From JAATGI01 sp036510675 (GTDB taxonomy: Bacteria; Pseudomonadota; Alphaproteobacteria; ATCC43930; CGMCC-115725), in contig DATCDN010000020.1 in NCBI GenBank assembly GCA_036510675.1, forward strand, positions 1-51,510: a DNA stretch of 51,510 nucleotides. Direction: 5' to 3'. Shown here piece by piece: positions 27,162 through 34,712 of this stretch (its first letter is position 1; each line of letters starts with the position of its first letter). Made by a program: the position numbers and the translations under genes. The notes under the pieces were generated by a model. The model made no database searches, was not told the origin of the DNA, and saw only the letters and a program-made list of their open reading frames with translations.

Positions 27162-27458
27162 TTACTGACGTTGTGCCGCCAGTAAGCGCGTAATTTCATC
27201 CTTCAATTTGGGCAACTCGTTCACCACCGCATCCCAAACCACACCAGATCGACGCTCCAATAGCCGTGAATCAATCGGTTACGAAACGCAACGATCTTAT
27301 TCCAGTTCAGTCCCGGCCGACTGCGCCCTTCAATTGCGAATAACAGCATCCTGAACCATACGGTCGGTCATGAAGACATCATGTCCACCGACAACATAGC
27401 TTTCGATCGCGCGGATACCGTCGGCGATGTGACCGAGATAAGGCAGGTCGGAATTCAC
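27162..27458 (-). pseudogene. Decayed HepT-like HEPN toxin gene (DUF86)
   Basis: The minus strand shows a HepT gene in pieces. A GTG at 27456-27458, overlapping the stop of the MNT gene, opens DLPYLGHIADGIRAIESYVV and MVQDAVIRN, then hits TGA at 27330-27332. A second frame continues with GLNWNKIVAFRNRLIHGYWS, which contains the HEPN ribonuclease motif RNxLIHxY. A third frame ends with VWDAVVNELPKLKDEITRLL and a stop at 27162. About a dozen residues before the second piece seem deleted. So at least two frameshifts and a small deletion inactivate it. Gene order antitoxin then toxin fits MNT-HepT modules. Confidence 0.8.
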
Positions 27459-27742
27459 AAAGGCTGCGCCTCGGCCTCGATAAAGGGACGGAAATGGGGG
27501 CTTAGGCTGCGCTCGATAACGATGTCCACGCGTCGCGCCAGCAGGTATTCCAATTCTTCGATCAAGGCCAGGTAGTCGCCAAAACCTCGATTAGGCGCGA
27601 AATCGATCAGTAAATCGATATCGCTATCCGGCCGTTCCTCGCCGCGCGCGACAGAGCCGAAGATGCGAACGTTGCTGGCGCCGTGCCGCGTCGCAACATC
27701 CGTCAAGGCGACGCGTTGTCGATGAAGTTCGTCACGCAGCAT
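27455..27742 (-). CDS. MntA-like minimal nucleotidyltransferase antitoxin
   Basis: A 95-residue minimal nucleotidyltransferase with the active-site motif VRIFGSVARGEERPDSDIDL (GSxARG and DxD) and a third acidic residue in RRVDIVIE. In HEPN/MNT toxin-antitoxin systems this protein neutralises HepT by adding AMP to a tyrosine of its active site. The catalytic residues are intact, while the adjacent hepT is broken, so the antitoxin is now without its partner unless it acts on another HEPN protein. Confidence 0.88.
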   Translation of the reverse strand: MLRDELHRQRVALTDVATRHGASNVRIFGSVARGEERPDSDIDLLIDFAPNRGFGDYLALIEELEYLLARRVDIVIERSLSPHFRPFIEAEAQPL

Positions 27743-27877
27743 GAACCATTCCTCTTGCTGCCATTTTAGCTTAAAGGCGCGAGGAAGAAAGCCCCGGAGG
27801 ACGGATTTCCCGACGCTTCTATCTGTCGGCCGGCTATCGGAAGACCGGGAGATGTTTGGCGCGCGCTCCGACCCGCC
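27743..27877. other. Short gap upstream of the MNT gene
   Basis: This gap should hold the promoter of the minus-strand MNT-HepT module. The interval ends at the vapC 3' fragment. No distinct motif was recognised. Confidence 0.3.
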
Positions 27878-28044
27878 TCACCAAATTCGCTTCACTCCAT
27901 AACGATCAAAAATTCTTTCGTTCGATATTAGCGGAATTGAATCGAGAACGGATTGTGCGATCAGCATCCGGTCGAACGGATCGCGCAATGGTCCGGGGAG
28001 TGCGCCGGCATGTTGCGCATGAGAAATGGTGATCGCGAGTTCGG
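27878..28044 (-). pseudogene. 3' fragment of vapC, separated by the insertion element
   Basis: The minus strand here encodes AITISHAQHAGALPGPLRDP, FDRMLIAQSVLDSIPLISNE and RIFDRYGVKRIW before a TGA at 27878-27880. This is the C-terminal half of a PIN domain, with the acidic position in DPFDRMLIAQ and the usual end pattern. It has no start of its own. It joins in frame with the 5' fragment at 31244-31017 once the element and one target copy are removed. Confidence 0.85.
28037..28044. repeat. Left target-site duplication (GAGTTCGG)
   Basis: GAGTTCGG at 28037-28044 directly precedes the left inverted repeat. The same 8 bases follow the right inverted repeat at 31017-31024. An 8-bp duplication fits IS1- and IS1595-type transposition. 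Confidence 0.9.
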
Positions 28045-28066
28045 GGTAGTGTCTCAGTTTGAAATT
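28045..28066 (+). repeat. Left terminal inverted repeat, 22 bp
   Basis: Begins GGTAGTGTCTCAGTTTG and is a perfect reverse complement of 30995-31016. Its last base is also the first base of the transposase stop codon (minus strand). Confidence 0.95.
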
Positions 28067-28941
28067 TAGGCCGCAGTCTTTTTGTACGGGCCGCGCTTTG
28101 CCGGTGCGGGTTGGGCCGCGTCCATCAACGCCACCAAATCGGCCATGTCATAGAGCCGATCCGAGATACCAGCCGCCATCGCGGGCGTCATTTTGAGCGT
28201 CTTGTGCATCTTCACGAAATTGTACCAGACGGTATAGAGCGCGACCATATGGGCGTGGTGCGCGACCTTCTTGGAGAAGCCGAGCGTCAGCCGGTTAAAC
28301 CGCTTCATGAAGGTGCGCATCGTGAGGTTGGCGCGCTCGACATACGAGGTGCTGACATGGGCCAGATCGGGATTGCCCTCGACCCGCGACTTGCGGATGC
28401 CAATGCATTCCGCTGGGCTGTAGCGCCGCTCGGGGTTCGGCGCTTCGCCGTATAGCTTCACGATCTGGGCGTAGTCCACGTCGCCACCAAAGGCGCCTTC
28501 GACGGCTTCCAGGTAAGCACGGTGGCCGTCCGTGGTGAGTTGCACGCGGTTCGCCAGACGCTCCCGCAGATCGTCCATGAGCATCATGGCGTATTCGCTG
28601 TCCCGCCCGCCGACCAGGTACGAGACGAGCAATTTGCTGTCGGCATCGATCGCGGTCCAGGTCCAGATATCGCCAGCACCAAGCGGCGCGGCCTTCGCCC
28701 TCGCGACGTTCTTCTGCTTCGCATAGGTGAACGACCAAATTTCGTCGCACTGCACCCGAGACGCCTTCACGTCGCGCACCCGCTCATCGTGGAACTGCGC
28801 GCAGAACTGCCCCGCCTCAATCAAGAGCTTGGTCACGGTGTTGATCGACACGTCCGCGATCCGCGAGCAAGAACGCATCGAATTACCCTCACAAAGCAAG
28901 GTGAGGATTTGGGTGCGGGTTTCAGAGGACAGCTTGTTCAT
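28066..28941 (-). CDS. DDE transposase, IS1-family-like
   Basis: A 291-residue transposase. The N-terminus (NKLSSETRTQILTLLCEGNS) carries a helix-turn-helix that would bind the ends. The catalytic core includes QCDEIWSFTYAKQKNVA (first acidic residue), LTTDGHRAYLEAVEGAFG (second aspartate) and STSYVERANLTMR (glutamate). The sequence type is commonly annotated as single-ORF IS1 family. No frameshift is needed. Its ATG lies at 28939-28941, and the stop abuts the left inverted repeat. All catalytic positions look intact, so the element may still be mobile. Confidence 0.9.
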   Translation of the reverse strand: MNKLSSETRTQILTLLCEGNSMRSCSRIADVSINTVTKLLIEAGQFCAQFHDERVRDVKASRVQCDEIWSFTYAKQKNVARAKAAPLGAGDIWTWTAIDADSKLLVSYLVGGRDSEYAMMLMDDLRERLANRVQLTTDGHRAYLEAVEGAFGGDVDYAQIVKLYGEAPNPERRYSPAECIGIRKSRVEGNPDLAHVSTSYVERANLTMRTFMKRFNRLTLGFSKKVAHHAHMVALYTVWYNFVKMHKTLKMTPAMAAGISDRLYDMADLVALMDAAQPAPAKRGPYKKTAA

Positions 28942-29073
28942 GAGCCATAATCACGCCACAGGCTCCTTTTGTCAAGGATATTATTCATTTTCCCCTAACG
29001 TGGGTATAAGGGTATTGTACCAATTCAAGGGCTGTGATAAACCACCCAAACCGCTGGAAACAACGAAAAAGCC

Positions 29074-30213
29074 ATGCCGCCACAACTGCCGTCTCCGAAC
29101 CTACATCCGGGCGTTTTGCTCCTACAAGAGCTTGAGAAGCGCGGCTGGGCGCAGAGCGATCTTACCTTTGTCTTGGGCTGCCATCCGAAGGCCGTTAACC
29201 AGATCATCAACGGCAAGCAAGGCGTCAGCCCGGCGATGTCGAAAGCCCTGGGCGAAGCCCTCGGCCTTCCCTTCGATTATTTCGCCGGTTTGCAACGCAC
29301 CTTCGATCTTTCGAGTGCAAGCGACCCCGACGCCGGCGTATCGCTGCGCGCCAAAATGCAAAACAATTACCCAATCCGCGAAATGATCAAACGCGGCTGG
29401 ATCAAGGGCGGTGACGCCGACAAGCTGGGGCATCAGCTCGCCAAATTCTTCGAGGTCAGCGACGCCGGTAAGATTCCGTATCTCTTACATGCGGCGAAAA
29501 AGACGAACTACGAGGAAAAGGAAATCCCGCCGGCCCAGCTAGCATGGCTATTCCGTGTCCGGCGGATCGCGAAGTCTATTACGGTGCCTAAATACTCCGA
29601 ACAGCGGTTGCTTGCTGCCGTGCCGCGCCTTCGCGAATTCCTTGTCGCGCCAGAAGAAGCTCGCAATGTGCCCCGCATCTTAGCTGAATGCGGCGTCCGC
29701 TTCGTCATCGTCGAGACGCTGCCGCTGGCCAAGATCGATGGCGTTTGCTTTTGGTTCGACAAAAACTCTCCCGTGATTGGACTTTCAATGCGGTTTGATC
29801 GCATCGACAATTTTTGGTTCGTTCTTCGACACGAAATCGAGCACGTTCTGAAAGGTCATGGCCGCCAATCGCCAGAAGGTATGATCGATGCCGAGCTGGA
29901 AGGCGAGCATGCCGGAACTGGCAACGGCGTGCCAGAAGAGGAGCGCATTGCGAACGCCGCAGCGTCCGATTTCTGCGTGCCGCGCGACAAGATGGAATCA
30001 TTCATCCATCGCAAAAACCCCTTTTTCTACGAAAAGGATGTTCTCGCATTCGCGAAGCTCAATGGCGTGCACCCCGGCCTGCCGGTCGGCCAAATTCAGC
30101 ATGCAACTGGGCGTTACGATTACCTAAAAAAGCATCAAGCCAAAATTCGACAATGCGTTTTGCCCGGCGCTATCGCTGACGGCTGGGACCAACCCCTAGA
30201 TTTGGCAGATTGA
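29074..30213 (+). CDS. XRE/HigA-like HTH plus ImmA/IrrE metallopeptidase, passenger gene
   Basis: A 379-residue two-domain protein. Residues about 8-75 (LHPGVLLLQELEKRGWAQSD to AVNQIINGKQGVSPAMSKAL) form a HigA-type helix-turn-helix. The rest ends in a zinc peptidase domain with HEIEH at 253-257 and a downstream acidic/AAASDFCVP segment. Proteins of this build cleave repressors or antitoxins in response to stress or DNA damage, or act as antitoxins themselves. It is encoded inside the insertion element, in tandem with the 30216 gene, and so is likely cargo regulating that partner or the element. The ATG is the first in frame after the 132-bp gap from the transposase start. Confidence 0.85.
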   Translation: MPPQLPSPNLHPGVLLLQELEKRGWAQSDLTFVLGCHPKAVNQIINGKQGVSPAMSKALGEALGLPFDYFAGLQRTFDLSSASDPDAGVSLRAKMQNNYPIREMIKRGWIKGGDADKLGHQLAKFFEVSDAGKIPYLLHAAKKTNYEEKEIPPAQLAWLFRVRRIAKSITVPKYSEQRLLAAVPRLREFLVAPEEARNVPRILAECGVRFVIVETLPLAKIDGVCFWFDKNSPVIGLSMRFDRIDNFWFVLRHEIEHVLKGHGRQSPEGMIDAELEGEHAGTGNGVPEEERIANAAASDFCVPRDKMESFIHRKNPFFYEKDVLAFAKLNGVHPGLPVGQIQHATGRYDYLKKHQAKIRQCVLPGAIADGWDQPLDLAD

Positions 30214-30215
30214 CC

Positions 30216-30680
30216 ATGGATGACACACCGACACAAACTGAAGTTTTCCAAAGTCTTTGGCGCGCATACGAAGAAGAACACGATCACGCTGCCGCGAGCG
30301 CGCGTGACGTGGTTGATTGGGCTGTCCGCGAACGCGGTCTGAAATTACCGAGGGTCGATCCCCGCGACATCCTAGCCAGCCAATTGGCGCGCGCCTTACG
30401 CGAGGAATATGCGACCGACGCGAAAGGCCGTCGTTATCGCGTCAATCACGCCATGCGCGTGACGAAGGACGGCGTGCAAACCACGTTTTGGGGCGTTATG
30501 GGCTTCGCGCCGCATATCCACATGCAACGGGCCTTCACCCAGCGCCGCGAGCAAGTGATCGGCGATCTCGTTCAATTGCAGATCGACGTGGAGGTTTATA
30601 ACGAGAAAATCCCAGTCACCAAACAAATCCAGCTTGTTCTTGATTTCAAAGACGACGTTGCCGAGCGCCGCGCTGGCTAA
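30216..30680 (+). CDS. Passenger protein of unknown function, partner of the ImmA-type gene
   Basis: A 154-residue soluble protein from the ATG at 30216 (a TTG at 30210 overlaps the previous stop and is possible). The N-terminal half is helical and charged (VFQSLWRAYEEEHDHAAASA); the C-terminal half has beta-like strands (YRVNHAMRVTKDGVQTTFWG; QIDVEVYNEKIPVTKQIQLV). No domain recognised. It is separated by 2 nt from the ImmA-type gene, so the two form an operon. The pair could be a toxin-antitoxin or stress module; no catalytic motif is evident to support a toxin role. Confidence 0.75.
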   Translation: MDDTPTQTEVFQSLWRAYEEEHDHAAASARDVVDWAVRERGLKLPRVDPRDILASQLARALREEYATDAKGRRYRVNHAMRVTKDGVQTTFWGVMGFAPHIHMQRAFTQRREQVIGDLVQLQIDVEVYNEKIPVTKQIQLVLDFKDDVAERRAG

Positions 30681-30907
30681 GATTTCGCCTTCTTCCAGCG
30701 AGCCTGAGCGGCGAGGCGCGCGATTTCCGCTCGCTGTTCATCCGTAAGTTTTGCAGCCCTTGCGGCCGCCCCTTTCCTGCCACCCTTCGCGCGGGCGGGC
30801 ATCTTTGAAGGCTGATCTTCTTCCTCGCCCGTCGCGATCCGCATTACCTTCACGGCATTGCCGATCACGTCGGCGGGGCGCTTCTGACCTTGGGGACCTT
30901 TAGGCAT
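30677..30907 (-). CDS. Small basic Lys/Ala-rich protein, passenger gene
   Basis: A 76-residue basic protein starting MPKGPQGQKRPADVIGNAVK and ending with a lysine/alanine-rich tail (GGRKGAAARAAKLT; ARWKKAKS). This type is widespread in alphaproteobacteria and sometimes annotated as histone H1-like or RNA-binding, without firm evidence. The start at 30907 is chosen because MPKG opens the conserved part; the frame extends 14 codons further. It is convergent with the previous gene, with stops overlapping by 4 nt, and lies inside the element. Confidence 0.75.
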   Translation of the reverse strand: MPKGPQGQKRPADVIGNAVKVMRIATGEEEDQPSKMPARAKGGRKGAAARAAKLTDEQRAEIARLAAQARWKKAKS

Positions 30908-30994
30908 CGTCGCTTTCCTCATGCTTTCCGCATGCTTTCCGCTAAGCATATATAGGAAGCCGGTCGGCAGCGCGACACCGCGTCAAGGGCGGAG

Positions 30995-31016
30995 AATTTC
31001 AAACTGAGACACTACC
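30995..31016 (-). repeat. Right terminal inverted repeat, 22 bp
   Basis: Ends CTGAGACACTACC and is the perfect reverse complement of the left repeat at 28045-28066. The final codons of the truncated vapC 5' fragment (GSVSV and a stop) are read from this repeat. Confidence 0.95.
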
Positions 31017-31244
31017 GAGTTCGGAGAAAGCTTGGCTCGCAATCGCTGAGGCGATATCGTTGGCGAACGGCGCAGCCTTGGGTAATTTGCCGATGCGGAA
31101 CTTGGTGGAGATTTCCCAAGCCGAGACGGCGCTGACGTAAATCTCGTTGTCGCTATCGGCGACAGCGGCGCGCGCCGCAGGTGAAAGTTCGTTCTTTCCG
31201 GCAAACCACCAGATCAGGGCATGGCTATCCAGCAACAGACGCAA
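30999..31244 (-). pseudogene. 5' fragment of vapC (PIN toxin), truncated by the insertion element
   Basis: From the ATG at 31244 the frame reads MRLLLDSHALIWWFAGKNEL and continues through SAVSAWEIST to AFSEL, then five codons from the inverted repeat and a stop. It keeps the first two PIN acidic residues (D6, E44) but lacks the C-terminal ones, which now lie at 27878-28044. The product should be inactive. Across the junction the reading frame is exactly restored (AFSEL-AITIS) if the element and one target copy are excised, giving about 131 residues, a normal VapC length. Confidence 0.9.
31017..31024. repeat. Right target-site duplication (GAGTTCGG)
   Basis: Directly follows the right inverted repeat and is identical to 28037-28044. 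Confidence 0.9.
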
Positions 31245-31247
31245 AGC

Positions 31248-31478
31248 TCATTCCCAGGCTGCCAGCTCTTCTTCGGGTAGTGGCTCGAAGAATTCGGGGC
31301 CGATATCGATCTTGCCTCGCATCGAACCGAATTTGCGTTTACCTTTCGGCTTGACCGGAACCAATTTTGCAACCGGCTTTCCGTCGCGCGCGATCACGAC
31401 GGTTTCGCCCGCCTCGACCTGGGCCAGCAATTGCGACAAGTGCGTCTTGGCGTCGTGAGTATTGACGATTTTTTCCAT
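31248..31478 (-). CDS. Phd/YefM-type antitoxin
   Basis: A 76-residue antitoxin with the Phd fold at the N-terminus (VNTHDAKTHLSQLLAQVEAG, TVVIARDGKPVAKLVPV) and an acidic C-terminal toxin-binding tail (PEFFEPLPEEELAAWE). It lies 3 nt upstream of the interrupted vapC, the usual order for Phd-VapC modules. It is intact although its toxin is split. Upstream is a good promoter with overlapping palindromes, which it probably represses. Confidence 0.9.
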   Translation of the reverse strand: MEKIVNTHDAKTHLSQLLAQVEAGETVVIARDGKPVAKLVPVKPKGKRKFGSMRGKIDIGPEFFEPLPEEELAAWE

Positions 31479-31496
31479 TCACGTTCCTTGACTAAG

Positions 31497-31524
31497 ATAT
31501 TAGCTAACTTGCCCGCGCGGTCAA
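31497..31524 (-). promoter_or_regulatory. Promoter and probable operator of the phd-vapC module
   Basis: On the minus strand TTGACC (31519-31524), a 16-base spacer and TAATAT (31497-31502) form a good sigma-70 promoter. Overlapping the -10 are two nested palindromes, CTAA-GATA-TTAG (31492-31503) and TTAGCTAA (31500-31507), which are plausible Phd operator half-sites. The antitoxin ATG follows at 31478 after an aagga ribosome site. Confidence 0.55.
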
Positions 31525-31582
31525 CAAATTCCTGTCGCTCCAGCCGATTAGCCCTACAATCCCTGCCACCCATATAACCAGC

Positions 31583-32581
31583 ATGGAAGCCGCCATGCCC
31601 GACACCGCCAATAATTCGTCCGCCGCCGCCCCGTCCGAATTCCGCGGCAAGGTCTATGAGTCAATCGTCGAGACCATCGGCGCGACGCCGCTGGTGCGCC
31701 TCTCCCGCATCGCCGCCGCGCATGGGGTGAAGGCCGATATTCTCGGCAAGTGCGAGTTCTTCAACCCGCTGGCCTCGGTGAAGGACCGGATCGGCCTCGC
31801 CATGATCGAGGCGGCCGAGCGCGAGGGCCGCATCAAGGCGGGCCGCACCGTGCTGGTCGAGCCGACCTCGGGCAATACCGGCATCGCGCTGGCCTTCGTC
31901 GCGGCGGCCAAGGGCTATCGCCTGATCCTGACCATGCCGGACAGCATGTCGTTGGAGCGGCGCAAGATGCTGCTGATCCTCGGCGCCGAGCTGGAGCTGA
32001 TCCCGGCGGCGCGCGGCATGCACGGTGCCATCGAGCGCGCCGAGGCGCTGGTCGCCTCGCTGCCCGACGCCTACATGCCCCAGCAATTCCAGAACCCGGC
32101 GAACCCCGCGATTCACCGCGAGACCACCGCCGAGGAAATCTGGCGCGACACGGGCGGGACGGTCGATTATTTCGTCAGCCCAGTTGGCACCGGCGGGACG
32201 CTGACCGGCGTCGGGTCGGTGCTGAAGGCGCGCAAGCCCGGCGTCAAGATCATCGCGGTCGAGCCGGAGGACAGTGCCGTGCTGTCCGGCGGGCCGCCCG
32301 GCCCGCATAAGATCCAGGGCCTCGGCGCCGGCTTCATTCCCGCGATCCTCGATGTCAGCCTGATCGACGAGGTGCTGCGCATCGCCAATGACACCGCCTT
32401 TCAATTTTCGCGCGAGCTGGCGCGGGTCGAGGGCATTCCCGTCGGCATCTCGTCGGGCGCCTCGGTGGCGGCGGCGCTGGAATTGGGCGCCCGGCCCGGC
32501 ATGGAAGGCAAGACCATCGTGCTGGTGCTGCCGGACTCCGCCGAACGCTATCTCTCGACGCAATTGTTCGACGGGTTATGA
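31583..32581 (+). CDS. cysK: Cysteine synthase (O-acetylserine sulfhydrylase)
   Basis: A 332-residue PLP enzyme making cysteine from O-acetylserine and sulfide. PLP lysine lies in NPLASVKDRIGLAM; the substrate loop is PTSGNTGIALA, and the PLP phosphate is held by PVGTGGTLTGVG. The C-terminal GISSGASVAAAL is typical. A second ATG at 31595 is an alternative start. Its stop overlaps the start of the MoeB/ThiF-like gene (ATGA), linking sulfur assimilation with a sulfur-carrier activating enzyme. CysK versus CysM cannot be fully settled, but the sequence looks like CysK. Confidence 0.92.
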   Translation: MEAAMPDTANNSSAAAPSEFRGKVYESIVETIGATPLVRLSRIAAAHGVKADILGKCEFFNPLASVKDRIGLAMIEAAEREGRIKAGRTVLVEPTSGNTGIALAFVAAAKGYRLILTMPDSMSLERRKMLLILGAELELIPAARGMHGAIERAEALVASLPDAYMPQQFQNPANPAIHRETTAEEIWRDTGGTVDYFVSPVGTGGTLTGVGSVLKARKPGVKIIAVEPEDSAVLSGGPPGPHKIQGLGAGFIPAILDVSLIDEVLRIANDTAFQFSRELARVEGIPVGISSGASVAAALELGARPGMEGKTIVLVLPDSAERYLSTQLFDGL

Positions 32582-33342
32582 CCGAGCTTTCCGAGGCGCA
32601 GTTCCATCGCTATGCCCGCCATCTGATCCTCGACGAGGTTGGCGAGGAGGGGCAGGAGAAGCTGCTGGCGTCGCGGGTGCTGATCGTCGGCGCTGGCGGG
32701 CTAGGCTCGCCCTTGCTGCTGTATCTCGCGGCGGCGGGGGTCGGCACGCTCGGCATCGTCGATGACGACACGGTCGATCTCTCCAATCTGCAGCGCCAGA
32801 TCGTGCATCCCAGCGCGATGATCGGCGCGTTGAAGGTGGATAGCGCGCGGGCTACGGTGGCGGCGATCAATCCCGATGTGAGTGTCGAGACGCACGCGCT
32901 GCGGCTCGATGCGGGCAACGTCCGCGATCTGGTTGGTACCTATGATCTGGTCGCCGACGGCAGCGACAATTTCGAGACGCGCTATCTGTTGAACGACACA
33001 TGTTATGATCTGCGGCGGCCGCTGGTGGGCGCGGCGCTGTCGCCGTTCGACGGCCAGCTCTCGACCTTCAAGGCCTATCTCGGGCCGCCGCACCCCTGCT
33101 ATCGCTGTCTCTTCCGCGAGGCGCCGCCGCCCGACAGTGTGCCGCGCTGCGAGACCGCCGGCATCCTCGGCGCCATCGCCGGCGTGATGGGCACGCTCCA
33201 GGCGACCGAAGTGCTGAAGGAATTGCTGGGCATCGGCGAAAGCCTGTCCGGCACGTTGCTGATGTATGATTCGCTGCGCGCCGGCTTTCACAAGATCAAG
33301 ATTCCGCGCGATCCCGACTGCCCGACCTGTGGCCATGGCTAG
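32578..33342 (+). CDS. MoeB/ThiF-family adenylyltransferase
   Basis: A 254-residue E1-like enzyme that adenylates the C-terminal glycine of a small sulfur carrier such as MoaD or ThiS. The nucleotide motif VGAGGLGSPLLLYLAAAG is at about 40, followed by DDDTVDLSNLQRQ. A cysteine in the family position is in PRCETAGILG, and the two zinc-binding pairs are CYRC and CPTC. There is no rhodanese domain. Coupled to cysK by an ATGA overlap. MoeB, ThiF or a dedicated cysteine-route homologue cannot be told apart here. Confidence 0.9.
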   Translation: MTELSEAQFHRYARHLILDEVGEEGQEKLLASRVLIVGAGGLGSPLLLYLAAAGVGTLGIVDDDTVDLSNLQRQIVHPSAMIGALKVDSARATVAAINPDVSVETHALRLDAGNVRDLVGTYDLVADGSDNFETRYLLNDTCYDLRRPLVGAALSPFDGQLSTFKAYLGPPHPCYRCLFREAPPPDSVPRCETAGILGAIAGVMGTLQATEVLKELLGIGESLSGTLLMYDSLRAGFHKIKIPRDPDCPTCGHG

Positions 33343-33664
33343 AGTCGGTCTCGAGATTCAGTAGCGTCGGCGACCGGTAGTGCGGCTGATCGATCGCGAT
33401 CTGGTGCCGCGCCAATGCTTTCAAATCGCCGAACAGGCCGGGCGTCGTTTCGTCGATGGTGCCGGCGCGCAGGGCGGCGCACAGCGCCGCGTTCGCATTC
33501 GCGCTTCCGCCGACCGACATCGCCAGTTCGCGCCCCACGATGCCGAGCGCGTTGACCGCGACGCGCGCGAAATAGGCATCGCGCCCCGCCATTTGTTTCG
33601 CCTGCGCGTCGAGCCAATCGGCGATGGCGGCAAGAATTTCCGTCGCGGACGGGTCGCCGTTCAT
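33296..33664 (-). CDS. DUF6285-type small protein
   Basis: A 122-residue mostly helical protein (PSATEILAAIADWLDAQAKQ; AVNALGIVGRELAMSVG; LCAALRAGTIDETTPGLF). This type is regularly encoded directly after an APH-like kinase gene next to acyl-CoA dehydrogenases. The ATG at 33664 overlaps the kinase stop. Its last 47 bases run antisense into the end of the moeB-like gene, so the true end may be a little degraded (the tail SSHGHRSGSRDRAES looks unconserved). Function unknown. Confidence 0.75.
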   Translation of the reverse strand: MNGDPSATEILAAIADWLDAQAKQMAGRDAYFARVAVNALGIVGRELAMSVGGSANANAALCAALRAGTIDETTPGLFGDLKALARHQIAIDQPHYRSPTLLNLETDSSHGHRSGSRDRAES

Positions 33665-34665
33665 GCCAGTCCCTCCAACAATGTCACCAGGTCGAGTTCG
33701 GCCTCGCTGCGACGCCGGCCGATCATCAGCCGTTCCAGCGACGGCGCCTCGCCGGAGCGATGCGCCGCCACCATCATCATGCACATCACCGCCCATTTCA
33801 GCGTGCCGACCGCCTGCCAGAACAGCACCGCGCCGAACGGAACGGCACGACCCGCCTCGGCCTCATAGGCGCCGAGCAGATCGGCATAGTCACCGAAGCC
33901 GCCGACCGGGCGCTCCACCGCGCCGAAGCGCCAGGAATTGACGCACAGCCAGCCCAGATCCTCGGCGGGGTCGCCGCGATGCGACAATTCCCAATCCAGC
34001 ACAGCGACGATGCCGTGCGCGGCATCGATCATCAAATTGCCGTTGCGGAAATCGCCGTGCAGGACGACCGGGTTTGGGCATGGAGGCGCGCGCCTCGTTA
34101 GCATGCGGAAGCCTAGCTCCAGGATCGGGCTGGCGCCGTCGAGCCGATGATAGATCGTCTCATAGCGCGCGATTTCGGCGGCGGCGTCATAGGTCGCGAG
34201 CGCCGCCGTAGCCGGCACGGGCATGGCATGGATGCGCGCCAGAATGCGCCCGCATTGCGCGGCGAGGGTGGGGCGGATCGTGGCGAATCGCTCGTCTGTC
34301 GCCAGGCGCCGGCCGCGCGTCTCGCCATCGACATGCGACACGATTACGGCCTCGCCCAGCCCGTCTTCCGGCTGGCACGCGCGCACGAGGCGCGCGACCG
34401 GCACGCCGGCCGCCGCCGCCGCGCTCAGCAATGCCGCCTCGTCGCGCAACGGGATCGAGTTGGTGAAGGCGCCGTCGCCGCGCTCGCCACGCTCCCGCCG
34501 GCGCAGCACCAGCCGCGTCGCGCCGCTCGGGCCGCGCACCAGAAAGCTCCAGGTCTCGAGGCTGGCGCCGGTCGATAGCCGCGACAGCGCGTCGATGGTC
34601 GCGCCGCCGGGCGTTAGCGCGGGGGCAAGCCGCGACAGCGCGGCGGTGATCGCTTCGGGGGTCAT
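33661..34665 (-). CDS. APH-family phosphotransferase (ACAD10/11-kinase-like)
   Basis: A 334-residue kinase-like protein of the aminoglycoside phosphotransferase/choline kinase fold. The catalytic loop HGDFRNGNLMID and the metal-binding DWELSHRGDPAEDLGW are intact; a lysine-equivalent region lies in TRLVLRRRERG. Proteins of this group are found with acyl-CoA dehydrogenases, and in eukaryotes the same domain is fused to one in ACAD10 and ACAD11. Here the acyl-CoA dehydrogenase is divergent, a few tens of bases away. It probably phosphorylates a hydroxyacyl intermediate rather than an antibiotic. Confidence 0.88.
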   Translation of the reverse strand: MTPEAITAALSRLAPALTPGGATIDALSRLSTGASLETWSFLVRGPSGATRLVLRRRERGERGDGAFTNSIPLRDEAALLSAAAAAGVPVARLVRACQPEDGLGEAVIVSHVDGETRGRRLATDERFATIRPTLAAQCGRILARIHAMPVPATAALATYDAAAEIARYETIYHRLDGASPILELGFRMLTRRAPPCPNPVVLHGDFRNGNLMIDAAHGIVAVLDWELSHRGDPAEDLGWLCVNSWRFGAVERPVGGFGDYADLLGAYEAEAGRAVPFGAVLFWQAVGTLKWAVMCMMMVAAHRSGEAPSLERLMIGRRRSEAELDLVTLLEGLA

Positions 34666-34712
34666 CTCGGGTTAGGCTTGGTCATCGCCCAATGACTAAA
34701 CAGGAGCGCGCC

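Larger units (their letters stand above)
28045..31016. mobile_element. 2972-bp insertion element with passenger genes, inserted in vapC
   Basis: The element is bounded by perfect 22-bp terminal inverted repeats beginning GGTAGTGTCTCAG and flanked by 8-bp direct repeats. It encodes one DDE transposase at the left end (28066-28941, minus) and three further genes to the right: an XRE/ImmA-type peptidase regulator, an unknown protein, and a small basic protein. A single-ORF element of the transposase's group would need only about 1 kb, so roughly 2 kb is cargo. The transposase looks like the single-ORF IS1-family type; the IS1595 family, in which cargo genes are known, is the main alternative. 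Boundaries are exact because excision restores the vapC frame. Confidence 0.92.

Noticed and set aside
28045..31016. Composite transposon made of two IS copies
   Set aside because: Only one transposase and one pair of short inverted repeats are present; the ends are single 22-bp repeats rather than full IS copies.
33661..34665. Aminoglycoside resistance gene
   Set aside because: The APH fold is shared with many metabolic kinases; the acyl-CoA dehydrogenase and DUF6285 neighbours point to catabolism.
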